This document shows positions 17,902-27,762 of a stretch of 64,000 nucleotides of DNA, in pieces. Location: assembly GCF_000585995.1 (NCBI RefSeq), contig NZ_CP007410.1, positions 5,635,001 to 5,699,000 of the forward strand, in the 5' to 3' direction. The notes below the pieces were generated by a model. That model worked only from the letters and a program-made list of their open reading frames with translations. It ran no database searches and was not told the DNA's origin. The stretch's first letter is position 1; the number at the start of each line of letters is the position of its first letter. Origin of the DNA: Pseudomonas brassicacearum (GTDB taxonomy: Bacteria; Pseudomonadota; Gammaproteobacteria; Pseudomonadales; Pseudomonadaceae). The translations under genes and the position numbers were made by a program.

Positions 17902-19073
17902 CAGCCTTGCCAGCTCCGCAGTCCACGTTCGATTCGTTCCACCGCTTCTTGAAGCCGCGGCAGGCTCTGGGTGTAGGCGAAACGCACATGGTGGCCGGCC
18001 TGGTAACGTCCGAAATCCAGGCCCGGCGTAAACGCCACGTGCTCGGTTTCCAGGAAATGCTGGCAGAACGCAAAGGCATCGCCACCGAACGCGCTGATAT
18101 CGGCGTAGAGGTAAAACGCCCCCTCCGGCTCCACCGCGATACCGAAGCCCAACTCACGCAGGGCCGGCAGCAGAAAGTCGCGCCGCAGCGCGAACTCGGC
18201 CCGACGTTGCTCGAAGATTTCGATGGTGGCGGGTTCAAAACAGGCCAGGGCCGCGTACTGAGCCATGCTCGGCGCACTGATGTAGAGGTTCTGCGCGAGT
18301 TTTTCCAGCTCGCCCACGGCCGCCGAAGGGGCCACCAGCCAGCCAAGCCGCCAGCCGGTCATGCCGAAATACTTGGAAAAACTATTAAGGACAAAGGCAT
18401 CGTTGTCGACTTCCAGCACGCTGGCGGCGTCGGTGCCGTAGGTCAAGCCGTGGTAGATCTCATCCACCACCAGATGGCCGTTATGCCGCTTGATGGCCTT
18501 GGACAACCCGGCCAACTCGTCCCGGGTGAGGATTGTCCCGGTCGGGTTGGCCGGCGACGCCACCAGCGCGCCGACGCTGTCCTGGTCCCAATGGCGGTCC
18601 ACCAGGTCCGGCGTCAATTGGTAACGCACGTCCGGACCCACCGGCACCAATTGCGCCGCGCCTTCCACCAAGCGCAGGAAGTGGCGGTTACACGGATAGC
18701 CAGGGTCGGCCAACAACCAGTGTTTGCCTGGGTCCACCAGCAAGGCGCTGGCCAGCAGCAACGCACCGGACCCACCCGGGGTGACCAGGATCCGTCGTGG
18801 ATCGAGGTCCACCCCGTAGCGCTGGGCGTAAAAACCCGCGATGGCTTCACGCAACTCGGGAATGCCACGGGCGGCGGTGTAGCGGGTCTTGCCCGCCGCC
18901 AGCGCCGCCTGGCCGGCCTGGATGATCGGCTCGGCCGTGGTGAAGTCTGGCTCGCCGATCTCCAGGTGGATGACGTCATGCCCCACGGCCTGCAATTCAT
19001 TGGCACGGGCCAGCAGCGCCATCACATGGAAAGGTTCGATGGCGCGGCTGCGCGCACTGTAGGGCTGAGCCAT
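17901..19073 (-). CDS. Class I/II pyridoxal-phosphate aminotransferase
   Basis: The 390-aa enzyme has the fold-type I aminotransferase layout: [11 protein letters not shown] near the N-terminus, the substrate/PLP motif [10 protein letters not shown], and [16 protein letters not shown] with the Schiff-base lysine. The C-terminal arginine region is [13 protein letters not shown] ([10 protein letters not shown]). It resembles AspC/AlaA-type enzymes, but the amino donor cannot be read from sequence. An upstream ATG adding 17 residues is possible; [15 protein letters not shown] matches the family start. It is coupled to sfsA (one-base overlap). Confidence 0.88.
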   Translation of the reverse strand: MAQPYSARSRAIEPFHVMALLARANELQAVGHDVIHLEIGEPDFTTAEPIIQAGQAALAAGKTRYTAARGIPELREAIAGFYAQRYGVDLDPRRILVTPGGSGALLLASALLVDPGKHWLLADPGYPCNRHFLRLVEGAAQLVPVGPDVRYQLTPDLVDRHWDQDSVGALVASPANPTGTILTRDELAGLSKAIKRHNGHLVVDEIYHGLTYGTDAASVLEVDNDAFVLNSFSKYFGMTGWRLGWLVAPSAAVGELEKLAQNLYISAPSMAQYAALACFEPATIEIFEQRRAEFALRRDFLLPALRELGFGIAVEPEGAFYLYADISAFGGDAFAFCQHFLETEHVAFTPGLDFGRYQAGHHVRFAYTQSLPRLQEAVERIERGLRSWQG

Positions 19074-19423
19074 TGGCCTTCCTTCAGGTGAAAAAGAACC
19101 GATTCTACCCAACTCTGCGCCCAAGTCAGAAACAACTGCGGAACGAGCGCGAACCTCAAGCGGTCAGAGCCCTCGGATTACTGGAAATGACTCCAGCGAT
19201 TGGCCCAGGCTTGACTAGAATCAAGCATTGAGCAGGATTACATCTGCACCGAACCGAACCCGACCACGCTTTACAAAGCCCCGGCCGCCGCAGGCTCGAC
19301 AACCGGGAGTAGCGCGGCCCGATTTGATCTGGTAAGTTCGCCCGCTTGCAGCCGCAGGGCCGGCAGGTGTCGGTGATGGAGCAATCCTGCGTAGTGGATT
19401 ACAAGAGTAGAGGCGGTCCATTC
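19074..19423. other. Intergenic region between the aminotransferase gene and dksA
   Basis: This 350-bp gap should hold the divergent promoters. I see a small palindrome CTTGA-CTAGAA-TCAAG at 19210-19225 and no convincing gene. The stretch just before dksA is probably its 5' untranslated region. Confidence 0.4.
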
Positions 19424-19867
19424 ATGCCCACCCAAGCAAAGCAGAATCAAAATCAGACGCTCAGCGGGTTTGAGCCTTACGTCCAGAAAGCTGGCGAAGA
19501 GTACATGGGCGCCCCCATGCGCGCGCACTTCACCAAGATCCTGAACAAGTGGAAACAGGACTTGATGCAGGAAGTCGACCGCACCGTGGATCACATGAAA
19601 GACGACGCGGCCAACTTCCCTGACCCGGCCGACCGTGCCAGCCAGGAAGAAGAATTCAGCCTGGAACTGCGCGCCCGTGACCGTGAGCGCAAGCTCATCA
19701 AGAAAATCGACAAGACCTTGCAACTGATCGAAGACGAAGAATACGGTTGGTGCGAGTCCTGCGGCGTCGAGATCGGCATCAAGCGACTGGAAGCACGTCC
19801 AACCGCCGACATGTGTGTCGACTGCAAGACCCTGGCGGAAATCAAGGAAAAACAGGTCGGCAAGTAA
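19424..19867 (+). CDS. dksA: RNA polymerase-binding transcription factor DksA
   Basis: DksA binds the secondary channel of RNA polymerase and, with ppGpp, adjusts rRNA and amino acid promoters. The 147 residues include the coiled-coil tip region (DPADRASQEEEFSLELR with the conserved Asp residues) and a four-Cys zinc finger (CESC ... CVDC). The start MPTQAKQNQNQ is the normal Pseudomonas N-terminus; an upstream Met at 19346 would add 26 unrelated residues. A strong terminator follows, so it is monocistronic. It may act on the tRNA promoter at 52.2 kb, which has a GC-rich discriminator. Confidence 0.97.
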   Translation: MPTQAKQNQNQTLSGFEPYVQKAGEEYMGAPMRAHFTKILNKWKQDLMQEVDRTVDHMKDDAANFPDPADRASQEEEFSLELRARDRERKLIKKIDKTLQLIEDEEYGWCESCGVEIGIKRLEARPTADMCVDCKTLAEIKEKQVGK

Positions 19868-19883
19868 TTGCCCGGGCTGTCAC

Positions 19884-19917
19884 AAAAAAACGGAGCGTTC
19901 ACACGCTCCGTTTTTTT
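19884..19917 (+). terminator. Intrinsic terminator of dksA
   Basis: CGGAGCG-TTCACA-CGCTCCG (19891-19910) is followed by seven T; a matching A tract precedes it. Confidence 0.92.
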
Positions 19918-19951
19918 GTTTCTGAAACTTCCTCCAAGCGTGACAAAACCC

Positions 19952-20040
19952 TGTGGGAGCGAGCTTGCTCGCGATAGCGCCGGATCAGCCAGCATCCATG
20001 TGACTGACACCCCGCCATCGCGAGCAAGCTCGCTCCCACA
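19952..20040. repeat. REP pair (BIME)
   Basis: Two inverted REP units (TGTGGGAGCGAGCTTGCTCG and its complement) lie between the dksA terminator and gluQRS, with a 35-base spacer that is nearly the same as the one at 28263-28352. Confidence 0.92.
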
Positions 20041-20097
20041 GAGTGATCGCAGATAGATACATGTTCCCGCCAAACCGGACCTAGTAACATTCTTCCC

Positions 20098-20988
20098 ATG
20101 ACGCCCACCTCCCCCTACATCGGCCGCTTCGCCCCCACCCCCAGCGGCCACCTGCACTTCGGCTCGCTGGTCGCCGCGCTGGCGTCATACCTGGATGCCC
20201 GGGCCGTGGGCGGGCGCTGGTTGCTGCGCATGGAAGACCTCGACCCGCCACGGGAAGAACCCGGCGCGCAAGCCGCGATCCTCCGGGCACTGGAAAGCTA
20301 TGGGTTTGAATGGGACGGCGAAATGGTCCGCCAGAGCGAGCGCCATGAAGCCTACGACCAGGTCATCAACCGGCTGCTCAGCCAGGGGTTGGCCTACGCG
20401 TGCACCTGCTCGCGTAAACAACTGGAGGCGTACCAGGGCATTTACCCTGGATTGTGTCGCAACGCCGGGCATGGCACTGAGAACGCCGCCATTCGCCTGC
20501 GCGTTCCTGAGTTGGTGTACCACTTCACCGACCGGGTCCAGGGTGAGTTTCGCCAGCACCTGGGCCACGAAGTCGGTGACTTTGTGATTCGCCGACGCGA
20601 CGGGCTCCACGCTTATCAACTGGCCGTGGTGCTGGACGACGCCTGGCAAGGGGTCACCGATATCGTGCGCGGCGCCGACCTGCTGGACTCCACGCCGCGC
20701 CAGCTCTACCTGCAAGAGCTGCTCGGGCTGCCACAACCGCGTTACCTGCACGTGCCGTTGATCACCCAGCCCGACGGGCACAAGCTGGGCAAATCCTATC
20801 GTTCGCCACCGCTGGCGGCCGAGCAGGCTACGCCGCTGCTGTTGCGGGCGTTGCGCGCCTTGGGCCAGCAACCGGGCCTCGAATTGGTCGACGCCAGCCC
20901 ACGGGCATTGCTGGATTGGGGCGTTCGCCACTGGGAGGCGGCCAAGATCCCGCGCACACTGACCCTGCCTGAAGCGCAAATACGTTGA
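20098..20988 (+). CDS. gluQRS: Glutamyl-Q tRNA(Asp) synthetase
   Basis: This truncated GluRS paralogue attaches glutamate to queuosine 34 of tRNA-Asp. The 296-aa protein has the class I signature APTPSGHLHFGS, a Cys4 zinc site (CTCSRKQ and later YPGLC), and the KMSKS-equivalent HKLGKSY, but no anticodon-binding domain, which is the family's defining feature. It lies directly downstream of dksA, an association seen in many gamma-proteobacteria. The spacing, terminator and REP pair suggest it has its own promoter here. Confidence 0.94.
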   Translation: MTPTSPYIGRFAPTPSGHLHFGSLVAALASYLDARAVGGRWLLRMEDLDPPREEPGAQAAILRALESYGFEWDGEMVRQSERHEAYDQVINRLLSQGLAYACTCSRKQLEAYQGIYPGLCRNAGHGTENAAIRLRVPELVYHFTDRVQGEFRQHLGHEVGDFVIRRRDGLHAYQLAVVLDDAWQGVTDIVRGADLLDSTPRQLYLQELLGLPQPRYLHVPLITQPDGHKLGKSYRSPPLAAEQATPLLLRALRALGQQPGLELVDASPRALLDWGVRHWEAAKIPRTLTLPEAQIR

Positions 20989-21068
20989 CGGCCCTTGCAG
21001 CTTGGCGCCCATCCGTTACCATCGCCGCACGTTTTCGGGCACGCGCTTAAAATTAAAGAGAGACCGGG

Positions 21069-21245
21069 ATGTACATCTATCGCTTGGTCCTGCTCCTGGT
21101 AGTGGGGATTTACCTGTTCTCCCCGGCCATCATGGATTGGTGGATCGACGCCACGGGTGCCTGGTATCGGCCGTATCTGCTCTGGCTGATCCTGATCGTC
21201 GTGACCTTCATCCTGCAGAGCCAAAAAGATGCCGATGAGCTTTAG
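21069..21245 (+). CDS. cbrX: CbrX small membrane protein
   Basis: The 58-residue protein begins MYIYRLVLLLVVGIYLFS and has two hydrophobic helices (about 4-20 and 36-50) separated by DWWIDATGAWYRPY, ending SQKDADEL. Its frame ends at TAG 21243-21245, inside the cbrA coding sequence, in a different frame. Overlap with the cbrA start fits published work on Pseudomonas cbrX, where its translation is needed for CbrA production. An AAAGAGAGACCGGG Shine-Dalgarno region precedes the ATG. It may act mainly as a coupling leader rather than as a protein. Confidence 0.88.
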   Translation: MYIYRLVLLLVVGIYLFSPAIMDWWIDATGAWYRPYLLWLILIVVTFILQSQKDADEL

Positions 21246-24183
21246 CCTGACCCAGATGATCCTGATCAGCGCCGCCTACCTGGCGGTGCTGTTCGGCGTG
21301 GCCTGGATCAGCGAACGAGGGATGATCCCCCGGGCGATCATCCGCCACCCGCTGACCTACACCCTGTCGCTGGGTGTCTACGCCAGCGCCTGGGCGTTCT
21401 ATGGCACGGTAGGGCTGGCCTATCAGTACGGCTATGGTTTCCTGTCCAGTTACCTCGGCGTCTCGGGCGCGTTCCTGCTGGCGCCGGTGTTGCTCTACCC
21501 GATCCTGAAAATCACCCGCACCTACCAACTGTCGTCCCTGGCCGACCTGTTCGCCTTTCGTTTCCGCAGCACCTGGGCCGGCGCGCTGACCACCATTTTC
21601 ATGCTGGTCGGCGTATTGCCGTTGCTGGCCCTGCAAATCCAGGCCGTGGCCGACTCCATCAGCATCCTGACCCGAGAACCCGTGCAGCACCGGGTGGCGC
21701 TGAGCTTCTGCGCGCTGATCATCCTCTTCACGATTTTCTTTGGTTCCCGGCACATCGCCACGCGGGAAAAGCACGAAGGCCTGGTGTTCGCCATCGCCTT
21801 CGAATCGGTGATCAAACTGATCGCCATCGGCGGTGTCGGCCTCTATGCCCTGTACGGCGTGTTCGATGGCCCGCAACAGCTGGAAGTGTGGTTGCTGCAG
21901 AACCAGACCGCCCTCGCCGCCCTGCACACGCCCTTGCAGGAAGGCCCATGGCGCACGCTGCTGCTGGTGTTTTTCGCCTCGGCGATCGTGATGCCGCACA
22001 TGTACCACATGACCTTTACCGAAAACCTCAACCCGCGCTCGCTGGTCAGCGCGAGCTGGGGCCTGCCGCTGTTCCTGCTGCTGATGAGCCTGGCGGTACC
22101 GCTGATCCTGTGGGCGGGCTTGAAATTGGGGGCCAGCACCAATCCGGAATACTTCACCCTGGGCATCGGCATCGCCGCCAACAACAAAGCCTTGGCGCTG
22201 CTGGCTTACGTCGGAGGCCTGTCGGCGGCCAGCGGCCTGATCATCGTCACCACACTGGCACTGTCGGGCATGGCCCTCAACCATTTGGTGCTGCCGCTCT
22301 ACCAGCCACCGGCCGAAGGCAATATCTATCGCTGGTTGAAATGGACCCGGCGGGCGCTGATCGTCGCCATCATCATGGCTGGCTACGGCTTCTACTTGAT
22401 GCTGGGCGAGGGCCAGGACCTGGCCAACCTCGGCATCGTTGCCTTCGTCGCCACCCTGCAGTTCCTGCCCGGCGTGTTGTCGGTGCTGTATTGGCCGACC
22501 GCCAACCGCCGCGGTTTCATCGCTGGCCTGCTGGCAGGGATTCTGGTGTGGCTGGTCGCCATGCTGTTGCCGCTGGTGGGCAACCTGCAAGGCTTCTACA
22601 TTCCGCTGCTCAACATGATTTACGTGCTCGACGACACCAGTTGGCACATGGCAGCCATCGCCTCCCTGGCGGCGAACGTGTTGATGTTCACCCTGATTTC
22701 GCTCTTCACCAACGCCAGCAGCGAGGAGGCCAGCGCCGCCGAAGCCTGTGCCGTGGACAACGTCCGCCGCCCGCAGCGCCGCGAGCTGCACGCTGCTTCG
22801 CCCCAGGAGTTCGCCACGCAACTGGCCAAGCCCCTGGGCGCCAAGGCCGCGCAAAAGGAGGTCGAACAGGCCCTGCGCGACCTTTATCTACCTTTCGATG
22901 AGCGCCGCCCCTATGCATTGCGCCGCCTGAGGGACCGGATCGAAGCCAACCTGTCGGGCTTGATGGGCCCCAGCGTGGCCCAGGACATGGTCGAGACGTT
23001 CCTGCCCTACAAGGCCGGCGGCGAGAACTACGTCACCGAAGACATCCACTTCATCGAAAGCCGCCTCGAGGACTATCACTCGCGCCTCACGGGCCTGGCC
23101 GCCGAACTGGACGCCCTGCGCCGTTATCACCGCCAGACCCTGCAAGAACTCCCGATGGGCGTGTGTTCCCTGGCCAAGGATCAGGAAATCCTGATGTGGA
23201 ACAAGGCCATGGAAGAGCTGACCGGTATCGCCGCCCAACGGGTGGTCGGGTCACGCCTGAGCACGTTGGGCGAGCCGTGGAAAGGCTTGCTGCAAGGGTT
23301 CATCGACCTGCCGGACGAGCACTTGCACAAGCAACACCTGGCCCTCGATGGCCAGACGCGCTGGTTGAACCTGCACAAGGCGGCGATCGACGAGCCACTG
23401 GCGCCGGGCAACAGCGGCCTGGTGCTGCTGGTGGAAGACCTCACCGATACCCAGATGCTTGAAGACAAACTGGTCCACTCCGAACGCCTGGCGAGCATCG
23501 GCCGGCTGGCCGCCGGGGTGGCCCACGAGATCGGCAACCCGATCACCGGCATCGCCTGCCTGGCGCAGAACCTGCGCGAAGAACGCGAGGATGATGGCGA
23601 GCTGACGGAAATCAGCGGCCAGATCCTTGAACAGACCAAGCGCGTGTCGCGCATTGTTCAGTCGTTGATGAGCTTCGCCCATGCCGGCGGTCATCAACAC
23701 AACGATGAGCCCGTCTGTCTGGCCGAAGTCGCCCAGGATGCCATTGGTCTGCTAGCACTCAACCGGCGCAATTTCGAAGTGCAATTTTTCAACCTGTGCG
23801 ATCCGGATCACTGGGTCGACGGCGATCCCCAGCGGCTCGCCCAGGTGTTGATCAACTTGTTGTCCAACGCGCGCGACGCCTCACCGGCCGGCAGCGCGGT
23901 GCGAGTCAAGAGCGAAGCCTTTGAGCACACGATCGACCTGATCGTCGAAGACGAAGGCAGCGGTATCCCACAGAACATCATGGATCGATTGTTCGAACCC
24001 TTCTTCACCACCAAGGATCCTGGCGAAGGCACCGGTCTGGGCCTCGCACTGGTCTATTCCATCGTTGAAGAGCATTATGGACAAATCACCATCGACAGCC
24101 CGGCCGATGTACAAAGCCAACGCGGCACCCGTATCCGGGTAACCTTGCCGCGTCATGTCGAAGCGACGTCCGCTGTGAACTGA
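21235..24183 (+). CDS. cbrA: Sensor histidine kinase CbrA
   Basis: CbrA is the sensor of the CbrAB system, which controls use of amino acids and other less-preferred carbon sources. The N-terminal half (about residues 1-510) is a sodium:solute-symporter-like domain with 12-13 membrane helices, followed by a STAC-type linker, a PAS domain ([21 protein letters not shown]), HisKA with the phospho-His in [12 protein letters not shown], and an HATPase domain with DEGSGIP and [10 protein letters not shown]. Either ATG at 21229 or 21235 is possible; both overlap cbrX, which probably couples their translation. CbrB follows after 22 bp. Confidence 0.95.
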   Translation: MSFSLTQMILISAAYLAVLFGVAWISERGMIPRAIIRHPLTYTLSLGVYASAWAFYGTVGLAYQYGYGFLSSYLGVSGAFLLAPVLLYPILKITRTYQLSSLADLFAFRFRSTWAGALTTIFMLVGVLPLLALQIQAVADSISILTREPVQHRVALSFCALIILFTIFFGSRHIATREKHEGLVFAIAFESVIKLIAIGGVGLYALYGVFDGPQQLEVWLLQNQTALAALHTPLQEGPWRTLLLVFFASAIVMPHMYHMTFTENLNPRSLVSASWGLPLFLLLMSLAVPLILWAGLKLGASTNPEYFTLGIGIAANNKALALLAYVGGLSAASGLIIVTTLALSGMALNHLVLPLYQPPAEGNIYRWLKWTRRALIVAIIMAGYGFYLMLGEGQDLANLGIVAFVATLQFLPGVLSVLYWPTANRRGFIAGLLAGILVWLVAMLLPLVGNLQGFYIPLLNMIYVLDDTSWHMAAIASLAANVLMFTLISLFTNASSEEASAAEACAVDNVRRPQRRELHAASPQEFATQLAKPLGAKAAQKEVEQALRDLYLPFDERRPYALRRLRDRIEANLSGLMGPSVAQDMVETFLPYKAGGENYVTEDIHFIESRLEDYHSRLTGLAAELDALRRYHRQTLQELPMGVCSLAKDQEILMWNKAMEELTGIAAQRVVGSRLSTLGEPWKGLLQGFIDLPDEHLHKQHLALDGQTRWLNLHKAAIDEPLAPGNSGLVLLVEDLTDTQMLEDKLVHSERLASIGRLAAGVAHEIGNPITGIACLAQNLREEREDDGELTEISGQILEQTKRVSRIVQSLMSFAHAGGHQHNDEPVCLAEVAQDAIGLLALNRRNFEVQFFNLCDPDHWVDGDPQRLAQVLINLLSNARDASPAGSAVRVKSEAFEHTIDLIVEDEGSGIPQNIMDRLFEPFFTTKDPGEGTGLGLALVYSIVEEHYGQITIDSPADVQSQRGTRIRVTLPRHVEATSAVN

Positions 24184-24205
24184 GACCGTCGAGAGAATCG
24201 AATCA

Positions 24206-25636
24206 ATGCCGCACATTTTGATCGTCGAAGACGAAACAATTATCCGCTCCGCCTTGCGCCGCCTGCTGGAACGCAACCAGTACCAGGTCAGCGAAGCCGG
24301 TTCAGTGCAGGAAGCACAAGAGCGTTTCAGCATCCCAACGTTTGACCTGATCGTCAGCGACCTGCGTCTGCCCGGCGCCCCCGGCACCGAGCTGATCAAG
24401 CTCGGTCAAGGCACGCCGGTGCTGATCATGACCAGTTACGCCAGCCTGCGCTCGGCGGTCGACTCCATGAAAATGGGCGCCGTGGACTACATCGCCAAAC
24501 CCTTCGATCACGACGAGATGCTCCAGGCCGTGGCCCGCATCCTGCGCGACCGACAGACGGCAACCGGCAACGCCGTGGAGCCCGTCGGCAAGACTTCGGC
24601 CGCGGCAAAAGCCGGCGCCAGCAACCATAACGGCGAAATCGGCATCATCGGCTCCTGCCCGCCCATGCAGGATCTGTACAGCAAGATCCGCAAAGTGGCG
24701 CCAACCGACTCCAATGTCCTGGTCCAGGGCGAGTCCGGTACCGGTAAGGAATTGGTGGCCCGGGCGCTGCATAACCTCTCTCGCCGGGCCAAGGCGCCGA
24801 TGATCTCGGTGAACTGCGCGGCGATCCCGGAAAGCCTGATCGAGTCCGAGCTGTTCGGTCACGAGAAAGGTGCGTTTACCGGCGCCAGCGCCGGACGCGC
24901 CGGGCTGGTGGAAGCAGCGGACGGCGGCACGCTGTTCCTCGATGAAATCGGCGAACTGCCGCTGGAAGCCCAGGCACGCTTGCTGCGTGTGCTTCAGGAA
25001 GGCGAAATCCGCCGGGTCGGCTCGGTGCAGTCGCAGAAGGTCGACGTACGCCTGATCGCGGCCACCCACCGCGACCTCAAGAGCCTGGCGAAGATCGGCC
25101 AGTTCCGTGAAGACTTGTATTACCGCCTGCACGTCATCGCCTTGAAGCTGCCGGCCCTGCGCGAACGTGGCGCGGACGTCAACGAAATCGCCAATGCCTT
25201 CCTCGCTCGCCAGAGCGCCCGGGTCAACCGCACCGACCTGACGTTCGCCCCGGACGCCGAGCAGGCGATTCGTCATTACGCTTGGCCGGGTAACGTCCGA
25301 GAGTTGGAAAACGCGGTCGAACGGGCAGTGATCCTGTGCGAGAGCCCGGAAATCTCCGCCGACCTGCTGGGCATCGACATCGAACTCAGCGATCTGGACG
25401 ATGAGGAATTCATCGGCCTGGCCCCTCAACAGGGCGCGGCCAACAACACCAGCCACGAGCCCACCGAAGACCTGTCATTGGAAGACTACTTCCAACATTT
25501 CGTCCTGGAACACCAGGACCACATGACCGAGACCGAACTGGCGCGCAAGCTGGGTGTAAGCCGCAAATGCCTGTGGGAACGCCGCCAGCGCCTGGGCATT
25601 CCACGACGCAAGACCGGCGTGGCCAGCGAAAGCTGA
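24206..25636 (+). CDS. cbrB: Sigma-54-dependent response regulator CbrB
   Basis: CbrB activates sigma-54 promoters, chiefly that of crcZ downstream. The 476 residues comprise a receiver domain (phospho-acceptor Asp52 in [10 protein letters not shown]), an AAA+ domain with Walker A GESGTGKE, an intact GAFTGA loop ([10 protein letters not shown]) that contacts sigma-54, and a C-terminal Fis-type helix-turn-helix ([20 protein letters not shown]). It is followed by a strong terminator, a CbrB-type palindrome and the crcZ promoter. Confidence 0.96.
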   Translation: MPHILIVEDETIIRSALRRLLERNQYQVSEAGSVQEAQERFSIPTFDLIVSDLRLPGAPGTELIKLGQGTPVLIMTSYASLRSAVDSMKMGAVDYIAKPFDHDEMLQAVARILRDRQTATGNAVEPVGKTSAAAKAGASNHNGEIGIIGSCPPMQDLYSKIRKVAPTDSNVLVQGESGTGKELVARALHNLSRRAKAPMISVNCAAIPESLIESELFGHEKGAFTGASAGRAGLVEAADGGTLFLDEIGELPLEAQARLLRVLQEGEIRRVGSVQSQKVDVRLIAATHRDLKSLAKIGQFREDLYYRLHVIALKLPALRERGADVNEIANAFLARQSARVNRTDLTFAPDAEQAIRHYAWPGNVRELENAVERAVILCESPEISADLLGIDIELSDLDDEEFIGLAPQQGAANNTSHEPTEDLSLEDYFQHFVLEHQDHMTETELARKLGVSRKCLWERRQRLGIPRRKTGVASES

Positions 25637-25640
25637 CTGT

Positions 25641-25662
25641 GTGGGAGCAAGCTCACTCCCAC
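25641..25662. repeat. Single REP-like hairpin after cbrB
   Basis: GTGGGAG-CAAGCTCA-CTCCCAC lies five bases after the cbrB stop. It is a lone, shortened unit rather than the usual inverted pair. Confidence 0.75.
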
Positions 25663-25679
25663 AGTGAATGTGAAAAAAC

Positions 25680-25705
25680 TGTTACCTCAGCTTTTTCACG
25701 TAACA
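25680..25705 (+). promoter_or_regulatory. Likely CbrB binding palindrome (UAS) for crcZ
   Basis: TGTTAC and GTAACA are separated by 14 bases. The dyad lies about 100 bp upstream of the crcZ sigma-54 promoter, at a typical enhancer distance, and agrees with the CbrB recognition pattern as I recall it. A related half-site GGTAACG is at 25721-25727, within the cbrB terminator loop. Confidence 0.7.
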
Positions 25706-25707
25706 GA

Positions 25708-25744
25708 AGCCGGGGTTTACGGTAACGAAACCCCGGCTTTTTTT
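25708..25744 (+). terminator. Intrinsic terminator of cbrB
   Basis: The 11-bp stem AGCCGGGGTTT/AAACCCCGGCT is followed by a T7 tract. The terminator sits between the CbrB palindrome and the crcZ promoter. Confidence 0.9.
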
Positions 25745-25772
25745 CGCCCCGGAAAAACCGCTATAAGCATAG

Positions 25773-25797
25773 AAGCCCCGGTTTTCCGGGGCTTTGC
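25773..25797 (+). terminator. Second hairpin upstream of crcZ
   Basis: AAGCCCCGG-TTTT-CCGGGGCTT forms a strong stem with only three T after it, ending about 10 bp before the sigma-54 promoter. It may back up the cbrB terminator and keep read-through out of crcZ. Confidence 0.6.
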
Positions 25798-25803
25798 AAA
25801 AGT

Positions 25804-25820
25804 TGGCACGCACCCTGCTA
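25804..25820 (+). promoter_or_regulatory. Sigma-54 promoter of crcZ
   Basis: TGGCACG-N4-CCTGCTA has GG (25805-25806) and GC (25817-25818) separated by ten bases, the strict -24/-12 arrangement. The expected transcription start is near 25830. Confidence 0.88.
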
Positions 25821-25829
25821 TAGCTTTGG

Positions 25830-26200
25830 TACAAGAACAATAACAAGCAATGCACAAGACAATAAAAATAAGACGAATCGACTCACGCACAATAAAAACA
25901 AGACGGCGAGAGGCGCAGCTAACTGATTCTTTTGGAGAGGCGTTGTATTTGGGGCTTGCCCCACAACCAGGCCGAGAACAATAAAAACTGTCTCAAGACA
26001 GGTGCCTGAACTGGTTGGATCGATTGATCACTGCAACACAGCGACCAAAGCAATCCGTTTGCTCTTGACTCCCGATTGGGAGGGTCACGAAGGAAAAACC
26101 TTGTGGCGCGGGCACTCAACAAAAACAAGAAGCCCGAAACCAATAATAAAAATAGAGCACGTAACTAATTCTGGGGGAGCTTCGGCTCCCCTTGTGGTTT
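25830..26200 (+). ncRNA. crcZ: CrcZ small RNA (Hfq/Crc decoy)
   Basis: CrcZ sequesters Hfq/Crc and so relieves carbon catabolite repression. This ~370-nt region has no coding frame, starts at a CbrB-type sigma-54 promoter and contains at least six A-rich (CA) motifs: AAGAACAATAACAAG at 25833, ACAATAAAAATAAG at 25859, ACAATAAAAACAAG at 25889, AACAATAAAAAC near 25977, AACAAAAACAAG at 26118 and CAATAATAAAAATAG at 26141. It ends at a GGGGGAGC-TTCG-GCTCCCC stem (26173-26191) with a weak T tract. Its place between cbrB and pcnB is the same as in P. aeruginosa. Exact ends are estimates. Confidence 0.9.
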
Positions 26201-26361
26201 CTGTCATTTCCCTTCCTTGAAGCCTACAAAGCTTGTCGCTTGCAGCTTGCAGCTCAAAACTGCTGTGTCCTACACCATCCCTCGACTAAATGCTAGAATC
26301 CCCGCCCATCATGCGGTCATTCTTCGTTTTTGGCCGAATATTCCTTCAAACAGTGCATCCC

Positions 26362-27759
26362 ATGCTGAAGAAGCTGTTCCAGTCATTCCGTTCTCCCTTG
26401 CGTCGTACGCAACACATTCGCAGCACGCCTGAAGTGCTCAACAGCGGCCAGCATTCCCTGCAAAAGGCCCAGTTCAGCCGTTATGCGGTGAACATCGTCG
26501 AACGCCTGCAGAACGCCGGTTACCAGGCTTACCTGGTCGGTGGTTGCGTGCGCGACATGCTGCTCAACATCACGCCCAAGGATTTCGACGTCGCCACCAG
26601 CGCCACGCCGGAACAGATACGGGCCGAATTTCGCAATGCGCGGATCATTGGCCGGCGCTTCAAGCTGGTCCACATCCACTTCGGTCGCGAAATCATCGAA
26701 GTGGCGACATTCCGCGCCAACCACCCGCAAAACGATGAAGAAGAAGACAGCAACCAGTCTTCTCGCAACGAGAGCGGGCGCATCCTGCGCGATAACGTCT
26801 ACGGCACGCTGGAAGAAGACGCGCAACGCCGCGACTTCACCATCAACGCCCTGTATTACGATCCGGTCAGCGAGCGCATCCTCGATTACGCCAACGGCGT
26901 ACATGACATCCGCAATCGCCTGATCCGCCTGATTGGCGATCCAAAGCAGCGCTACCAGGAAGACCCGGTGCGGATGCTGCGGGCCGTACGGTTCGCCGCC
27001 AAGCTGGATTTCGGCATCGAAAAACACAGCGCCGTGCCGATTCGCGAATTGGCGCCGATGCTGCGGGAAATTCCTTCGGCGCGCCTGTTTGAGGAAGTGC
27101 TCAAGCTGTTCCTGTCGGGCAACGCGGCGGACACCTTCGAGATGCTGGTGGACCTGCAGCTGTTCGACCCGCTGTTCCCGGCCAGCGCCGAGGCGCTGGA
27201 GCACAACCCGACCTACACCCACACCCTGATCAGCGATGCGCTGATCAACACCGACCTGCGCATCAAGCAGAACAAGCCGGTGACCCCGGCCTTCCTGTTC
27301 GCCGCCCTGCTCTGGCCTGCCCTGCCGGCCCGGGTCCTGCGTTTGCAGGAGCGCGGCATGCCGCCGATCCCGGCGATGCAGGAAGCCGCCCACGAGCTGA
27401 TCAGCGAACAGTGCCAGCGCATCGCCATTCCAAAACGCTTCACGATGCCGATCCGCGAGATCTGGGACATGCAGGAGCGTCTGCCACGGCGCAGCGGCAA
27501 ACGGGCCGACCTGTTGCTGGACAACCCACGTTTCCGCGCCGGCTACGACTTCCTGCTGTTGCGCGAAGGCGCCGGCGAGCAGACCGATGGCCTGGGTGAA
27601 TGGTGGACGGATTATCAGGACGCCAATGAGAGCGAGCGCCGCGACATGATTCGTGAGCTCAGCGGCAAGGACGACGGCGCCAGTGGCCCACGCAAGCGTC
27701 GTCGCAGCAGCGGCGCCAAGCGTAAACGCGCGGGTGTATCGGGCGCTTCGGACGAGTAA
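26362..27759 (+). CDS. pcnB: Poly(A) polymerase I
   Basis: PcnB adds 3' poly(A) tails that promote RNA decay. The 465-aa product shows the nucleotidyltransferase class II signature LVGGCVRDMLL with ITPKDFDVAT carrying the paired catalytic aspartates, a tRNA-nucleotidyltransferase-like central region (RDFTINALYYDP, RYQEDPVRMLRAVRFAAKL) and a basic C-terminal tail (RKRRRSSGAKRKR) that probably binds RNA. An in-frame ATG at 26290 adds 24 residues; MLKKLFQSFRS is the usual start in Pseudomonas. folK begins 3 bp after its stop. Confidence 0.94.
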   Translation: MLKKLFQSFRSPLRRTQHIRSTPEVLNSGQHSLQKAQFSRYAVNIVERLQNAGYQAYLVGGCVRDMLLNITPKDFDVATSATPEQIRAEFRNARIIGRRFKLVHIHFGREIIEVATFRANHPQNDEEEDSNQSSRNESGRILRDNVYGTLEEDAQRRDFTINALYYDPVSERILDYANGVHDIRNRLIRLIGDPKQRYQEDPVRMLRAVRFAAKLDFGIEKHSAVPIRELAPMLREIPSARLFEEVLKLFLSGNAADTFEMLVDLQLFDPLFPASAEALEHNPTYTHTLISDALINTDLRIKQNKPVTPAFLFAALLWPALPARVLRLQERGMPPIPAMQEAAHELISEQCQRIAIPKRFTMPIREIWDMQERLPRRSGKRADLLLDNPRFRAGYDFLLLREGAGEQTDGLGEWWTDYQDANESERRDMIRELSGKDDGASGPRKRRRSSGAKRKRAGVSGASDE

Positions 27760-27762
27760 TCG

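Noticed and set aside
19074..19423. A small RNA between the aminotransferase gene and dksA
   Set aside because: Only a weak palindrome and no terminator or strong promoter could be found.
21208..22854. A 548-codon frame antisense to the cbrA membrane domain
   Set aside because: It is Gln/His/Arg-rich and has no ribosome binding site or family match; cbrA is clear on the other strand.
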